Positions 11,801-26,800 are shown, counted from the stretch's first letter. The stretch is DNA of 64,000 nucleotides from Sclerurus mexicanus (GCA_013396755.1 VWZF01001858.1:242334-306333), one strand, 5' to 3'. Program-made: numbers and translations. Notes: generated by a model from the letters alone, not told the origin.

Positions 11801-14800
11801 CAGCATTACAGGTCTGCCCTCCCCACGGGCTGGGGTGCAGCAGCTTAGCGCTTCCCTGTTCTCTGTGGAATAAGGTCAGGAGCTTCCTCCCTCCCTCAAA
11901 TGGCCATTGCTATGGCCATGGCCATATCAATTATTAACCCCCAGATATCTCCACAGCAGCTGTTCTGTGCCAGAATGGCTTTTCCTGGTGGCTCCCTGCT
12001 GCCCCACCAGAGCTGGACAGGGTCCCTACATAGGCAGGAAGAGACTAGCAGGTTAGTCCTAACTTTTGATACCTCTGGGATCACAGCAAATTTTCTTAAG
12101 CAAATGTGTCCTTGAGAAAGGACAGGATGTGATCATCAGCTGCACAACAAATTAAAGTCTGCATATTTACCACGCACAGCAGCAAAAGGAAAAAATGAAT
12201 ATGCACTTGGATTTATGAATCGTGTAGATCGCAACGGTCACTTAATCACAACTCGTAACTTCCTACTACCCTCAGAATTCATTGCTGTTTCCTGCACAGG
12301 GCACAAAGCCATGCTGGATGCATGAGCTGAGCAAGAGTTGTTGGAATCTGGTGTTGCAAGGAGAATTGCCTATTGCAAGGGGGAAGAGAGCAGCGTGTCC
12401 CTCTGCACAGCACAAGAAACACATTAGAATATGCCACGAAGGAAACATACTGTGACCCACATTTGCAAAACAGGAATGTCAAACTGTGTTCTCATCAGCC
12501 CTCCCCTAAAGAAACCATTTGGTTTAGTGGAATTAGGTTGGACAGGCTATCCAATGTGGCTTTTGTTTTTGGGAGTCTATCTCTAGTGCTGTGCAGCACT
12601 TTGCTTTGTTTAACCATCAACAGCTTTCCTTACATGAAAAACTTTGTCAGCGCCGTGTTACAGAATGGGCCAGAAAACAAAAATACTTTCCAGAACCGCT
12701 TTTGCTTTAGCTGGGAACTGCACCCTCCATGGCAGCCACGGACGGGGCTTTGCTGGTGCAGAGGGGAACTGTGGTGCCAGAAGAGCTGGGCTGAGCTGAA
12801 CGCCTGGGAATCCATCACTGCATGGGAGGTCTTTTGGCTCCTGGAAAAGCTCATGGGAAAAGTTCCCAAAGGGACCCACATCACAAAATCTCCAGGATTC
12901 CTCCTTTAAACCCCTCCCTTCCCTACCTGTGCTGTCGTCGTACACCACCGTGGCTGACCTCCACTTCAGATACTGCACGAGGTCCAGGATGGCGTGGCTC
13001 AGGGAAGCATAGTCGGGATACAGGTTGACATAGAAAGTGTCCTTGTTATCCAAAGGGTGGTGCTTCCATCGGAGCTGTATGTGGGGGACTTCCAGGGCGT
13101 TGCAGATAGACTGGACGGCGTTGGTGCAGGAGCCTTGGGAAGGTCCAAATATTGCGACGACCCCTAGAGCGAGCTGGTCACAGGCTGGGACGGGAAGGGA
13201 GGGATGTTGTCAGAGCCTGGGGCAGCCCTGGGCACAGACTGCTGTGCCTGCCCTGGGCTGGGGGACAGTGGGTGAACAGACACTTCTGGGCTCTAACACA
13301 GCACTGATATTGGGTAATTACAGCGGTGTTGAGGCAGATACAGAGAGAGGGGGATGGGATTATGGCAGATGGGGTCTGGATCAGTGGGGAGAGTCACAGA
13401 GCAGTGCCAGGCAGAGCTCTGAGGGAACCTCCAGCACTAAACCATCTGAAAAGGGACAGGGGATCACTGGGCTGTCTGGGAGCAGATCCCCGCTCCCAGT
13501 GATGTCCCTCCCATAGCCTCCAGCTCAGGCGGGTTTCCTTTCTCACAAACCAGAATCAAACTCCATGAGCCCTCAGGTCACCAGCCCCACAGCCTTTGCT
13601 GTGCAGTCCCATTTCTCCCCTCCTCTTCAGTAATTCAAGTGGGCTGTTGTTCTCCAGTAATCAAAACTGGCTGTTAGTAAGAGAAGAGAATATCCACACG
13701 ACGGATGTGAACACTGCCAGGGATACAGTGACACAAACACAGGCATGGCCTCCAGACCTTCACTCAGGATTAGAGCAAACGCTGTGAAAGGAGTGAGGTT
13801 TTGTGAGGTTTGCAGAGGGAAAAAAGGTACTTGTTCCCCTTGCATTAAAAAGCCTGTGGAAGGTCAGCTCCAGCAGGGGTTCTCATCCAGATCACTGGTG
13901 AGAGCAGGGCAGAATGAAGTGCCGGGTCTCTGGTGAAAGCAGACCTTTCTTGTGCTGAATAAATGGCCACAAAGCTGTTCAGAAGTTTGCTCTGCTCTTA
14001 CCTTTCTTAGTTGCTTCAAAGCTGTCGTGGAAGTGTATCCTCTGGATGTCATAGGTTAGGGTTGTGTTAGGCAACAAAGTTCTGTTCCTGTTAATAATGT
14101 TGGCGGAGAATCGGAAGGCTTGCTCCTCGGCACTCATCACCTGTGTGTTGGGACCATCGGCGTACTCAAAGATTCCTCCTGCAAGACAAAAAAACCCCAC
14201 CTTTGAGTCACATAAAATTTGCTTCATGTTCTTTTGCAGCAAGGGTGAGAAAACACTTGAAAATTCGCAGGTGGAGCAGGTCTTGCTCCGAGTCCTGTCC
14301 CGGACTGAAATAAAGACATGAAAACACCTGTTTTTTGTTAAATGCTGGTCTATGACAGTGTTCACGGTGGCAGCTTTGTGGGGCAATAGGAAGCAATTTA
14401 AAGTCTTGGAACATTTTTGCGAGACAGATGAGTGGCTTCCCATTAAATTTTACGAGCTGACCTTGGGAAGTGTGGACAGGCTTATTGTCCAGCTGTAGGG
14501 CTGCTCCAGGTCTGTGCTGTGAGGAGTAACTGGGTACAAAGCTGGCACTGCCCTCCCCTTGGACTCCTCCTGCCTCACCACCCACCTCTCATCCTTGCAC
14601 GGGAGGCAGTCAGGGCAGTGCTGCTGATGCATATTTTTAGTGCCATTTTCAGTGCCCTTCTCCTCTTTTGTTGTTCCTCACGCTCAGTTCTCCAGGTTTT
14701 TAATTCCGACCAGCAGAGACTTCTGGATTTGCTACCCTACAGCTCCTCTGCTCAGTAATGCACATCTCGGATGCAGCTTTCCCGTGTTCAAAAGTTGTTA

Positions 14801-17800
14801 ATGCCATTACACCTCCCCAAGGGCAACAAGCTCATGTCGCAGCATCGCTGGGTTTCTTGGCTCCGTGTCTGTGAGTCCTGTCCTCAGTTCCCACTGGCAG
14901 CCACTCCAATTGGAGTGACTGGGTGCAGGCGTGGATTATGTAATGGCATGTCCTCGTCTCTGAGATCCAGGATCCATCCCGCGCCCCTCGCAGAATCACA
15001 GGAAGACACAAACCTTGTTCTGTCTTATTAAAAAGTAAACCAAAATATTTAATGGATGAGCGAGTTAAGCAAGTACAATTGGTAACAGATGGTCTCGGGG
15101 TTCATTAGCAGAAGGAGAATCTTCCTCTTCAGTTTAAGGTAGTCCTCAAATGCTTTGTGGTAGACAACAGATGTCTGCTCCTCCTGGCTTTCAGGCAATG
15201 CCATGAATGCTTCTCCAGGAGCTGGAGCACATTCTCTATGGTTTTGTGGCTGTTTGGTGTTAGCCAGGAGTGCCAGTTTGGCCAGAACCAAGCTGACATC
15301 TCTGCTGACATCCGTGCCCTGGGTGTCCTCCCAGGGAGCCTGAGCAAAGCTGCAAAGCACAAGAGCGATGGTTGGAGATATCACGGCAGGGGATAAGAGG
15401 GAGTTGCAAAAGGCCTCTGACTTTCTGCTCCCCTTGATCATGACAAGTCCCTTCTCTCCTCTTCCTCTGCAGACTTTGTGCGTCCCTGTCCCCAGGTGTG
15501 AAGTGAGTGTGGGAATTAATTTACATTCATAAACGTCCAAAAAAGTTTGAGCTGTTCCCTGCACGCCTCTGCTCTAAAAAAATACTGAAATCACTGCTAA
15601 TTTTGGTAATGGGGGAAATATAGAAAAAGAGGCTGAATGTTCATTCCTGGAGACTCATTCAGTCCCATGTGATTTTCAGCCCATCACTCATGACCAGGTT
15701 TTCAGTCCAGAATGCCGAGCAGTGTAGGCAGAAGCGTAGCAAAATTGTTCACGTGCCTCATTCTCACTGGATCATGACAAAACATTTGGGTTTTGACTAG
15801 TGCAAAGAAAATTATTCATCCACATCAAAGTCTGCACATGTTGGCGGCTCAGTTTAAGTTTCTTAGGGCAGAGGAAGTTCATACACAACATTACAGCAGA
15901 AACAATAAAAAAAACCTAAAGTGAGTGTGAGATTCGTCCCCATCCTGTTCAAAGCTTCACTGTCCAGGCTATTATAGCAAGGGATTTTTTTTGTTTTGTT
16001 GCATTGTCCTGAAGTGATAACTGGATTCATGTTACATTGATTATCCACTAGCTGGCATTAGGCTTTCTCCCAGCCCAGCGCTTTCAGGGTTGCATTGGAG
16101 CATGTCTTATTATGAGAGAGTATGGAAGGGCTGGGTATGTGGATTAGGGGTGTTTTATCCCAAATAAATTCCTGTTCCAGACATCCAACTGGATATAATA
16201 GGCTTTGTGACAGGAAAGAATTTTCTGTGCAGCCACCCAGGACCTTGAACTCAGTGCCAGGCAACGAGGGAGACGACAGGCAGAAGTGATGTATTTCGGG
16301 TTCCACTGCTGGGAACACACCGGGAATGCACCGGGGCATTGGAACGTCCCACAGCTCCTGCGGTGCTGAGTGCAGCCTCCGCATGGCACAGCCTGCTCTT
16401 TGCTCAGAACCTGGGGGCACGGGGAGTGCCCGATGTCAGATCCTGTGCTGCCAGCCCAGCCCTTCCCATCGGATCCCTCAGATCCCTCTTGGCTGCTGCG
16501 CTGCTCCTTCAGAGACCTTCATTCCCATCATTATTTAAAGAGCCTAATAACCGCCTTGAAACAGCCGATTAATGCATAATCTTCATCGTGATTACGCAGC
16601 ATAACTGGCATTAATTTGCAAAGGCAGCTAATTATGAAAATAATTGTTGCAGTTCTTCCATTTGGGCAAAATGGCGACTATCAGCTTGTGCCACTGCGAG
16701 CACGAGGGATGTGACATCAGCTGGCTGATGGCTGGGCTAGGGGACCCCAGGGGTCCCCTGCAACCCTCAGCAGGAGAGATGGAGCCATGCAGGGCTGGGC
16801 AATCTGCTGCTGAGGGCTGGACACAGTCATGGTCAACTCCACAATGAGTGATCCCACGCAGGCTTTGGGCAGGAACCTCACCCAGCTTCACCTTCATGAG
16901 CCAGTGGGTGTGAAAAGCTCACAACAAAACAGCCTCCACTTTTATGCACAACCTATCAACAAATTCCACCTGAGAAAGGGAAATTAAAGGTTCTTTAGTG
17001 CTGCTGCCTTTCTCTAAACTATTTCTGCCTCTGCCCTATTTTTGAAGCTAGTTCCAATGTCTTGGAGATCACTGGATTCTGCTCCCTGGTGCTCACGGCC
17101 TTTCTCTGTATTGCCTGTCTGTGCAGGTCCCAGCTTCCCATTCCTTCTTTCTTTTCCTCCCATGGCTTGGCAGACAGATAAAAGACACCCATGACGAGGT
17201 CTGTCACGCTTGGTGACATTCTCCTGAGGTTCATGAGAGGATTTGCTGCCTGAGTTATCCAGGAAGGGGCCATGCTGTTCCTTGACCTGTCAATGCAGCC
17301 CATGGACTCCCCACTGCAGCACCATGTGTTGTTCAGCACACACTGAGGTTTCTCAGTTCAGGTTGAATTTGTTTGCATGGATGTCCTTCCCTGGAAAACC
17401 TTCTTTTCATGCCATGTTTGGTGCAGTGGCACCTGGGGCTGGGAGTCAGCCTTGTGGGAGATGCCTCATACAAGCTGTCGATGACAGGCTCAAAGACTTT
17501 CGATCCTTCTCACTTACTTTTATATATATTTTTTGATGGAGTCATCCATTATTATATCTGATTTCTTGGATTTTAAAATCAATCCCAGGCAGGTTAAATA
17601 ATTATTCAGTTGTCTTTTACTCTTAAAGCAGACTAATTGCTCTCTAGAGAATGTCAGCCAGCGTACGGGAAAACACGCTAATTAGAATCAACTTCATGTC
17701 TGACTACTTTGTGTTATTTTATTTGATGACCCTGATGTTGCTGCCGAGATGGGGAGTTTTCAAAATGCAAAATGAGATTCCACAGCAAATGCCTGAAGCT

Positions 17801-20800
17801 TCCCTTTGGGTCTCCACCAGACTGCAGCAGTGGGGCTGGGCTGGGAAGGAGCCTGGGCTGGCATGAGGGGACGTTTGGCCACAAAGCACAGAGGGTCTCA
17901 CTCAGAGCAGCAGAACTTGGGCCTCTCTTGGGGGTAAAATCTGGATCCCAGGGAACACCCAAGATCCCACTGATGCTAATCAGAAGAGACCCAAGTATGT
18001 CCACATCCAGCAAAGCTGCATCATACTCCTCCATCCCCAGGGATGGTGCTGGAAGATCTTGGGAAAGGCCCCAGGATGGAGCCGGAAAGTGAGCCGGGAA
18101 CTCTTTTCCACTAATCCAGCTGATCCCAGGCTGTGGCTGAGCGGGCTGAGTGCCAGCACAGTTATTTTTAGCTTTGTCAAGAGCTAAGTCAAGAAAGTCA
18201 AAGTATTTTAGATTTTCACTTTCTCCCCTCTTCCCCTTTTTACCAAAACAAACAGCTTCATTCTCAGAAAGAAAATTCCAACAGCCCTCAGCGTGTGGTG
18301 TGATCTCTTATCTTCTACTCCTTATAAAATCACGGAGTTATTTAGCTTTGAAGAACAACTATTTCTGATAACACTTTTCTCTCCCCCGCTGACAGTGTTG
18401 TTCACACATTCAGACAGCTCTGACAGCCTCTTTCCGTGTGACATCCAGGAAGAAATACCTGGTTTGAGACAGGTCTTACCAAGGATGGAGCCAGCGGAGC
18501 TCCTCAGGGACACAGGAGGGACACTGCTCGCTCTCACAGCCCTCCTGTGCTCAGACCTGTGTTTTGTGTTTTGTTGTATTTTTTTTTTTCTCTGAGGTTA
18601 TAAAATGTTTTTCCTGTTTAGTTTCAGTGCTGGCTGGTTGGGGCATGGATTTGTCCTCTTCTGAGGACAAATTGCTCTGTTTTGGGGACAGGATCAGCAA
18701 ATGGGCTGATTAGGACAGGTACACTGAATTTAGGGTCTGTTCCTTCAGGATGCCGCTCGTGGGCTCCCTGAGGCAGAGCATGGAGAGTCCTTCCTCACAA
18801 ACCTGCCTCCCTGGGAAGGCTTGGAGAACTGATGCTGCTGCTTTGACCAGTCCAGTCACTGTCGTGGTCCAGCTACCCCAAGGGCTGGTGTTTATACTGG
18901 TAAAGAGAAATGAGATAACACTGCCGGGAAGTGAAAGTTTGTTCCCTGGAGCAGGAGGTTGTGAGTGGGAATAGGGCTACAACTGCCCAAGCCTGCCTGT
19001 CCCGTGGGACTGTGGCAGTCTCAGGTGCCATAATAAGGATGCAGTGAGAGCAGCAAAATCCAGAAGGCAATAAATATCACAAAAAAAAAAAAAAGAAAAG
19101 GTGAAAGCAATGACAGATTTATTCACAAGAAATCTCCCCTTGCACTTTCCCCCAAGGAGCTGCTACTGTGAAATGCTCCATGAGCTCCTGCAGCCAGAGC
19201 AGTCTGTGCTCAGTCTGGTGTGGAGCAGAGCCCCCAGTTCTGGTGTCAACTGGTGCTTCCCAAACAGAAACAAAACCATTCTATAAAGTGATGAGTGAAG
19301 AAGGCAGTGCCAGAAATGTAGAGGCTTCCACCCTTCCAGAGCCCTTGTTACTCCTGGGAAGCCCTTGGAGTGGGAGAGGCAGAGCAGATCCCCCTGCCCT
19401 GGCCCTCCAGAGAGTCCCATCGAGCCATACGTGCCAGATCCTGGGATGTGCCCTACGGCAGGACCACGGAGCTGCTCTGTGCCGAGGCAGCAAGCAGAAC
19501 TTGCGAACTGATTGAAACAAACCTTCTGGGAAGGAGCTGAAAATAATTCCCGAGGTCCGTCAGTGGGTTCCTGGTTTTGACAGAGCGGCAGGATCTGAGT
19601 CCCCGTCCCCTTCAAGTGCTGCTGATCATGCACTGGCCCTGTCACTTCAGCGTGGCACTGCTTAATGTGATGCAGCACAGCCACGGATCCAAAGCAATTT
19701 CAGGCTTCATCAACACGCATCACGCAAGAGAGCCCCTGCACAGGGCTCGTTGGCAGCTCGGGGGCTGAGCTGGCCGTGCCCATGGGGGCTGCTTGCTCTG
19801 GATGCTGATTGCTAAAAACCCAGGAGCAGGATCTGCCTGGAACACAGGGAGAGGATTAACCTCAGAGCCGGTGTGTCTGGGTCGCTTGCACTCACACGCT
19901 GCCCGTGTCCATTGCACATCACTTTTGTATGAATTAAAAAGGCATCAGCCTGTCCCTGAGCAGATGGATGCTGCTCCCACCCTGGCAGCTTCCCTGGCTC
20001 TCAGGTCCGAGGCATTTCCAGCTGTTTTTTTCTGAGGACCCTGGTTTTGTGCTGCCTCCATGGGCTGACAACCCACTCCTGTCCACTGAGGAGCTTCCCC
20101 CGTGTCCATGATGGAGCCAAGTGGGGACTCAACGCAGCCCTTCGAGGCTTGGGTTCTGGAGGCTCCTGAAATCCCTGGTGTACCTGGATTCACTCCCCAA
20201 CAACCTTTGGAAGATGCAGGACAAGGGGCAGGGCAGCTCTCACCCTGCTTGAATCCCCTGTGAGCTCAGAGGAGGCACAGGTGCAGTGGGGTGACCTGTC
20301 CCCGAGGTCACTGGGAGCTCCCCATTCCCCCCAAAGGTGAACAGCAACATTTCAACTTCGGCTGCCATGAACCTGCAGCACAGGGCTGAACATGAGTGGG
20401 GATGGTCCCGCTGCCACCTCGCTGCCCACAGCCCTGGGGGTGTCCTGGGGACCCCACAGTGGCTGGTGGAGGAGCCAGTGGACTGAGCCACATTCCCAGC
20501 GCCTCCGACTCCACCACACGGTGCAGCAGGAGGAAGAGCCAGGTACTTGCTGAGTAATGCCAAGAAGGTGAACTCAACCAGAAAATCAGATACGCAAAGC
20601 GTGAGTGTGTCCCACAGGGAGGGATTTCCCGCCTGCCAGGACAGAAATCCTGTCAGGTTGATCCATTCCCAGGAGACGGTGTCTCCCTCTTTTCTCTTTT
20701 TGTTATTGAATATGCAAAATCCTATTTCATTTGCTCTGAATTAAGCACTTCATGTCACAGGGGGTGACATTCTTCTCCTATGTATAAGCTCCTTAACAGA

Positions 20801-23800
20801 TGAGCAGTCAAGTGGCAAAGAAATACATTATTAATGCTTCTGGTTAAATTAACTGATTAAAAACACTGGAGCTCAAATGTATGTATCAGCACTTTACTCA
20901 CGCTAAATGAGGAATTAATGGAACATGGCGGGTTGTGTTTTTAATGAACAGTAGATAGGGAAGGTCTGGAAAGGTTTGTCACTGCTCACAGGGATGACCC
21001 ATCGCATCACTGGCCGTGCGCCGGTCGCGGCACCGCTCATCCCCACGGGCCAGGGCACAGCCAGGGCACGGCAGAACGGGCTGCAGCTCCTGGAAACAAA
21101 CTTCTCCTCATTGCAAACCCTCCTCGTTTTGGCCTAATTGGCAGCGTTTCCCCTGCCATGCTTCAAACAAGCTGTTCTGGTGTTGCACATTTGACATCTG
21201 AGGAAGAGCGTTTACCGCAGTGGCAGAGCGTAACCCCGACCAAGGGAGCGGATCAAAGCGCTAATCTGAGATCAAAAGCCTTCAGTGGTGCTACAGCAGA
21301 AATAAATTAAGTTAGCAACAGATTTCTTAATGATATTTAAATTTGTAATTTGCATAGTACATGATTAAAATGAAATGGGCTTTTTTTTTTTTAAGCTGGC
21401 TCAATTAATTAAAATAAAAGGAGAAAGCAGCATCATAATCTCATAGGAACGGATTCCCATCAAGATAAAGGCAAGGAAAATGCCACAAAATGACACAGTA
21501 AATGCAAATCTCCATAAGTGACCAGGAGTTGCAGCTCGAGAACCCTCTGAGGGGCTGATCTCCCAGTGACCCCCAGTCCCACCATCCCCTCAGCACTGGC
21601 TGGGAAAGTCTCCCACAGCCTCGGCAGTTTTGCTCTAAGTGGTTATTTCTCTGCAAAAGGGAGATCTGGCAGCTTTGCTCTACTCATGTTTGACTTGCTC
21701 TCACTGTGGGACCCCTCACCAGGTAGCCAGGCTCCCTGGGATTAATTCCCAACTCAGATTTGTGTGTGGGTTGCCACAGGTACAGAATTAAACCATGGTT
21801 TAATTCCTGCCTCTGCTCTCTGACAGCACCAGGGAGAGGCGGCTGAGCTGCACTGTGCCACTGACACCCGTCACCTTTGATGCCCAGCCCTGCCCTCCTG
21901 TTCCGAGTGATGGACAACCCCCAAAACGTCACTGAAACAGCCTAAACTCAGCAGATGTGTCCCGGGAATCACCGACGGCCAGATAAATCAGGCGTGCTCA
22001 GATGTCATTTTTATGGTGGTGCTTTGGGCTGTGAGCATGTGTTAAAATGTAATATATGGGACAAAAAGGGGGTTGAAAGCTTAAAATGATTGTGGATCTG
22101 TAATACAGGGTTGAGGCAACACAGCTGGAAGTATGTTTTCCATGGTGTTTTATTGCCCTGTGCAGGGATCCGGGTTGTTCATTGGGGCACAGTTTGGGCA
22201 AGATACGGAACAGGGAGAGAGGCCACACTGAAATAAATCCCAGCTCATGCCATGACTGACCAGGCTTATAACAAACCTGCAGGGTGATAAAATACTCTGG
22301 ATTTGTCTTTACTCTGCTGCAGAGCTGAGGGCTGGCCCCATGTCCTTCTGCACATCCTCTCCAGTTTGGGGCTTCCCTGCCCATCCAAGCAGGCGATCAC
22401 TCTTCCCACTTATCCCACTGCAAACTGAGTCCAACTGATTCGTTTGTCAAAATTCACTGTAAACTGAACAATGGGTGTTGGAAACCAAACCCGTTTTTGG
22501 GGAAAAAAATTACCTTCCCAGTTAAAGTGGAGTTGGGAAATCTCTGGGCTCTGCACTGAGGGAGCCTACTGGCCAGGCACAGAACCACCAAGCTGAATTA
22601 AAAGGCTGATTATTGCATGTTAATTAAATTCTTCTCAAATATTCATTGCTAAGCCCCAGCTAATAAATGTTAATGCCCACCTGGCATGTAGCATGTAATA
22701 TTAGACTTAAGAAATCTGCATTAAATCTGATTCTCCATCCACAGTGTAACCAAACACCAACAGTCAATGGCTTGTTTCTCACTCTTGCATTGATGCCTCC
22801 AAAACCAGGGCCTTGAGTAAGATGATGCATTGAATGGCAAACACAGTTCTGCAAATATTGTGACATATTGTTTGTCATCTGCCCTAAATATTTAACAGTT
22901 CCGTTTTACAAGGATTTTGTGCCACATGCTGAGTGTTTGGTCCAGATAGATCTTGAATTTGACTGATGGAGTGGATTCTGTTCAGGAGCTGAGAGTCCCA
23001 AAGCCTTGTCAGGGTCTTTGCTGTTGGCATCTTCTGTTTAAAAGCAAGCAGAGAGAGGGGGGAGGGGGAAGCCCACAGAGTGCTCTGGGAAAATAGTTTC
23101 TGCTTAAGCCCATCCACTCTCCACAGAAAAACCTTTTTGTAGGAAGAAATCAAAGGTCTGGAATAGATTTCAACAGGTCTCCGGGAGCTGAGGGATGCAG
23201 AGGGAGCATGGGACTCCGTGGGATTGACCTGCCTGTGCTGCTGGCATTCAGGGCAGCCCAAGGTGTAGTTGGGAGATTGAGAGACCCATTTTAGCCTTGA
23301 TATCTTCCTATTTTAACGTTGTTAAGCAGAGGGAAAACCAGACTTTGCCAGGATATGGTGCTTGCTGGGCACAGGAGGTGAGAGTGAGCACAGGGGAGGC
23401 TGCACTCGGACCTATGAGGAAGAAAAAGCTCAGGATTTTTTAAAGATTCCTTCACAATCTATCTTGACTGCAATCTTTTGGGGGGTGGAAGTCCGGGGTG
23501 GGCATTTTGTAAAACTGTGATGTTCAGTATTTTTCATGAATGGTTATTATTCCTTTCTTTCCCACCCCATTTCTTAATTTTCAATTCTGAATGCCCAGGG
23601 TAATTACAGCTGAAAGATTTGCTGGCTTAAAAGCAGCACTTTATTCCAGGGAATGAAAGAAAAAAGGCAATGACAAAAGGATCTGCCCTGAAAAATGCTT
23701 TCATTATTTTCCTGTCATCTGTACTCTCAGTTTACAAACAACCACACACAGAGCAGGGGATGTGAAGGGATGCGCCAGACCTGCTGGGCTGCACGGCTCC

Positions 23801-26800
23801 AAAGGATTTCCACATCCCCTAAATGATCAAAACCAGCTATTTAAAAATCTGTTCCATCTCACAGAAGGACAGGAAGAGCAGCAGGGGCTGTGTGGGTGCT
23901 GTGGGCTGATCATGTTGCTGTCCCAGGGCTCGGGGACCATGGCTGGTGGTCCCTATCATGGTGTGAGTGCCCTGCCTGCTCCCAGCCATGCTGCCAGCCT
24001 GCCCTGGGCTGGGGGCTGCTGCTCCACAGGGGGATCCCACTGCCAGAGAGGTCCCACTGCCAGAGAGGTCGCACTGCCAGAGTTATCCCACAAATTAAAG
24101 TGGGGAAATTATTAGTTGGTGGGTCAGAAAAGGGGGAATTTGAAAACCATTCCAGTTCTACAGGATGTGGAAGAGGAAAACTTTATTAATAGATGCGAAT
24201 CGAATTAAAACTGTGTGTTAGTCACTGTGCAGTGACTTCACACACACCTATGTCACCTGGGACAGGGGATGTCCCTGTGCCACTGTCAGCTTAGCACTCA
24301 CCTGACCCTGTAACTGCTCACACCAACCCCACAGCTTTGATATTTTGTGGTAATTCTAAGATTCATCATCATGATCGTGTTTATTTAACACTCAGGACAC
24401 TGTTTCCTCCACTCCAGTGTTATGAATTACCAAGCATTATGTGTTCAGTGGCTCCCATTGATTCATGCAGAGCTAATTAATGGGATACATCACCCTATCA
24501 TAAACATGAGCAATAACTCATGCCTCGTTAGCAGCGATGAGCAAACTGCTCTGGGGAGCAGGCAGGTCTCTGGAAGGGTTAATGGGAGAGGATCTACTGA
24601 CTGAAGCGAAACTTCTTTTTCTTTTTTCTGGAATAGGGAGTTTTCCTGCCATTCCTTACATTTTAGGTGTATTGGTATCTCCTGAGTAATGGTGGTGTGG
24701 TATAAACTGGGAGCTGTAAACTGGGAGTAGCATGAATTCAGTGGAAAAATGGTTTGAAGACGCTTGGGGAAGAGGGATACTGGTGAGTGGGAGATGCAAA
24801 AGGAGCTTACCATGTAGCTGAGCTGATTTTGATTTTAATTAAAAAGCATATTGAAGGAAGAGACTTCTGACAGGAAATCTGTGGAGTGAAGGGTTCCTAT
24901 TTCCCACTCTATTTATAAACCAGTGAACACGAGCTGGCATCCTCCTCTCACAAGGGCTCTACAGTAACCAGATTGTCTGGGGGGAAAACCACATGAAGTT
25001 GGGCAAAACAATCCTCCTCCTCTTCCTCCCGTGCCTGGGATGAGCAGCTGGGGAGCAGCCCCACAGGGGTCACTGCTCCATGCCTGGGCCAGGGACTCTC
25101 TGACTTGCCCTCTCATTTGCAGGTAACTGGTGCAGAACCTGAGTAATATCTTCAGTTTCAGAGTTAAGTGAGAAAAACTGAGATTAATAAGTAGAACGGT
25201 CCATGTGAATGCAAACATGGAGAGGATGCTGCAGACACCCCCTACTCCTGCAGTGCTGGTTTATGCAGCACTTTCTTCTTGAGACGTGTAATACATTTAA
25301 AGGCTATTTGAAAAAGATGCTCCTGGCATCTTCTGGCCCAGCAGTAAGTGGGACTGTGCTGGGCAGCAGTATATGAATCTGATGAGCCGAAGCATCGGGT
25401 CACTGCCAAACGTCTTCTGCAAAATCCTGAATTCAGCTGCTGCAAACATGTCAGTCCCAGTAATGTCCCAGCAAGGGGGCTGGACTGGGGGCATGGGAGT
25501 TCAGCATTGCAGGGCCTGTGCTCTCCTACAGCTGGTATTGAGCTTGGCTGCTCTGCCAGGGCATGTGAGTGCCGTCTGTGTGTTTTGTGGGGTTCCCTTT
25601 AATTAAAATCAACTGATGGGGCTGTAATAATGAGGATACCCGAGGCAGCACTGGAAATCAGTGGTGGTATTTCTGTTCCTGCTGTGGACCTTGCTGCCGA
25701 AATGTAGGAACAATGTAGAAAAGATCTGAAACTAAAACATAAAGTGAGATAGGGTCCTACCTTGCCCCTCTCACTGCTGCCCCAGCAGAGTCTTAGTCTT
25801 TGGGGCAGGAGAGTGGCAGGTTCTGGGATGCCCCAGCCATGGAGGTGACCTTGTCTTCTCCTGAGCAGGGAGCAGTGTGGATCTCCAGGCTTTGCTCCGG
25901 TCCCTCTCGGGCAAGTACTTGCAAGAAATGCAGTGTGAATTATTTTACTTCTTAAATGCTGTTTATGGAAATACTTCAAGGACTGACCTAAGTCATGCCT
26001 CACCAGACAATGAGTTGGGATAACTCAAATGCTCAGTGCTTCGCTCGGCTTTGTAGTAGAAAGAGAATCTTACCGCTTTATAGTGCAAAAAGAAAAACCA
26101 GACACCAGCTAGGCAAGGGGAGAAGGGACATGACTTTCAGAGCTTGCAGGCAGTAAGATTAAGGTCCAGGAAGATGATTCTTTGCTCAAGATCAGTAGTG
26201 AGTTTGGGTCCTGGGTACCCTGGCTCAGCAGGGATCCTCTCCCTTCTGGAAGGTGTGAGGGAGGTGCTGGCTGGAGCTCCAGGCATGTAATAAAGTGCTT
26301 CTTCCCCAGTAAACAGGAGTTAATTTTGCTGCATTTGAGCTCTGTATTCAGTTTTATGGATTTGGGAGGCTCTTCCTGGAGCATTCATGTTGAACTAACA
26401 AATTTTTATTAATGCTTTCAAACGGAGATGAAAATGATGTGTTATCTCAGAGATGTCAGGCTTGATGAAACCAAAAGTCCCACAGCTTCAACCTCTGCTC
26501 CTCCTGCTTTGTGTAGCTGAGCCTTAATGCAGCAATGATCCCGCAGTCCCCTCGGAGATGAAGACAAACCCTGACTGGATTAGCATGCGGAACTGTTTAT
26601 TCCAACCGGGCTTTCTTTGCTCGCAGGAGCTGCTCTGAACCTCATTCATTAACATGCTGCTAAAGCAAGTGAATGGGTTTGAGATGTGAGTTTCATCTCT
26701 CCCTTCTCCCAGCACCTAAGGAAACCCACAACTATTTATTCCCTCCAGTAAAGTGATCCAGCCACAAATCCTAGAACAGTCAGGTTAATCTCTTTGGCTG

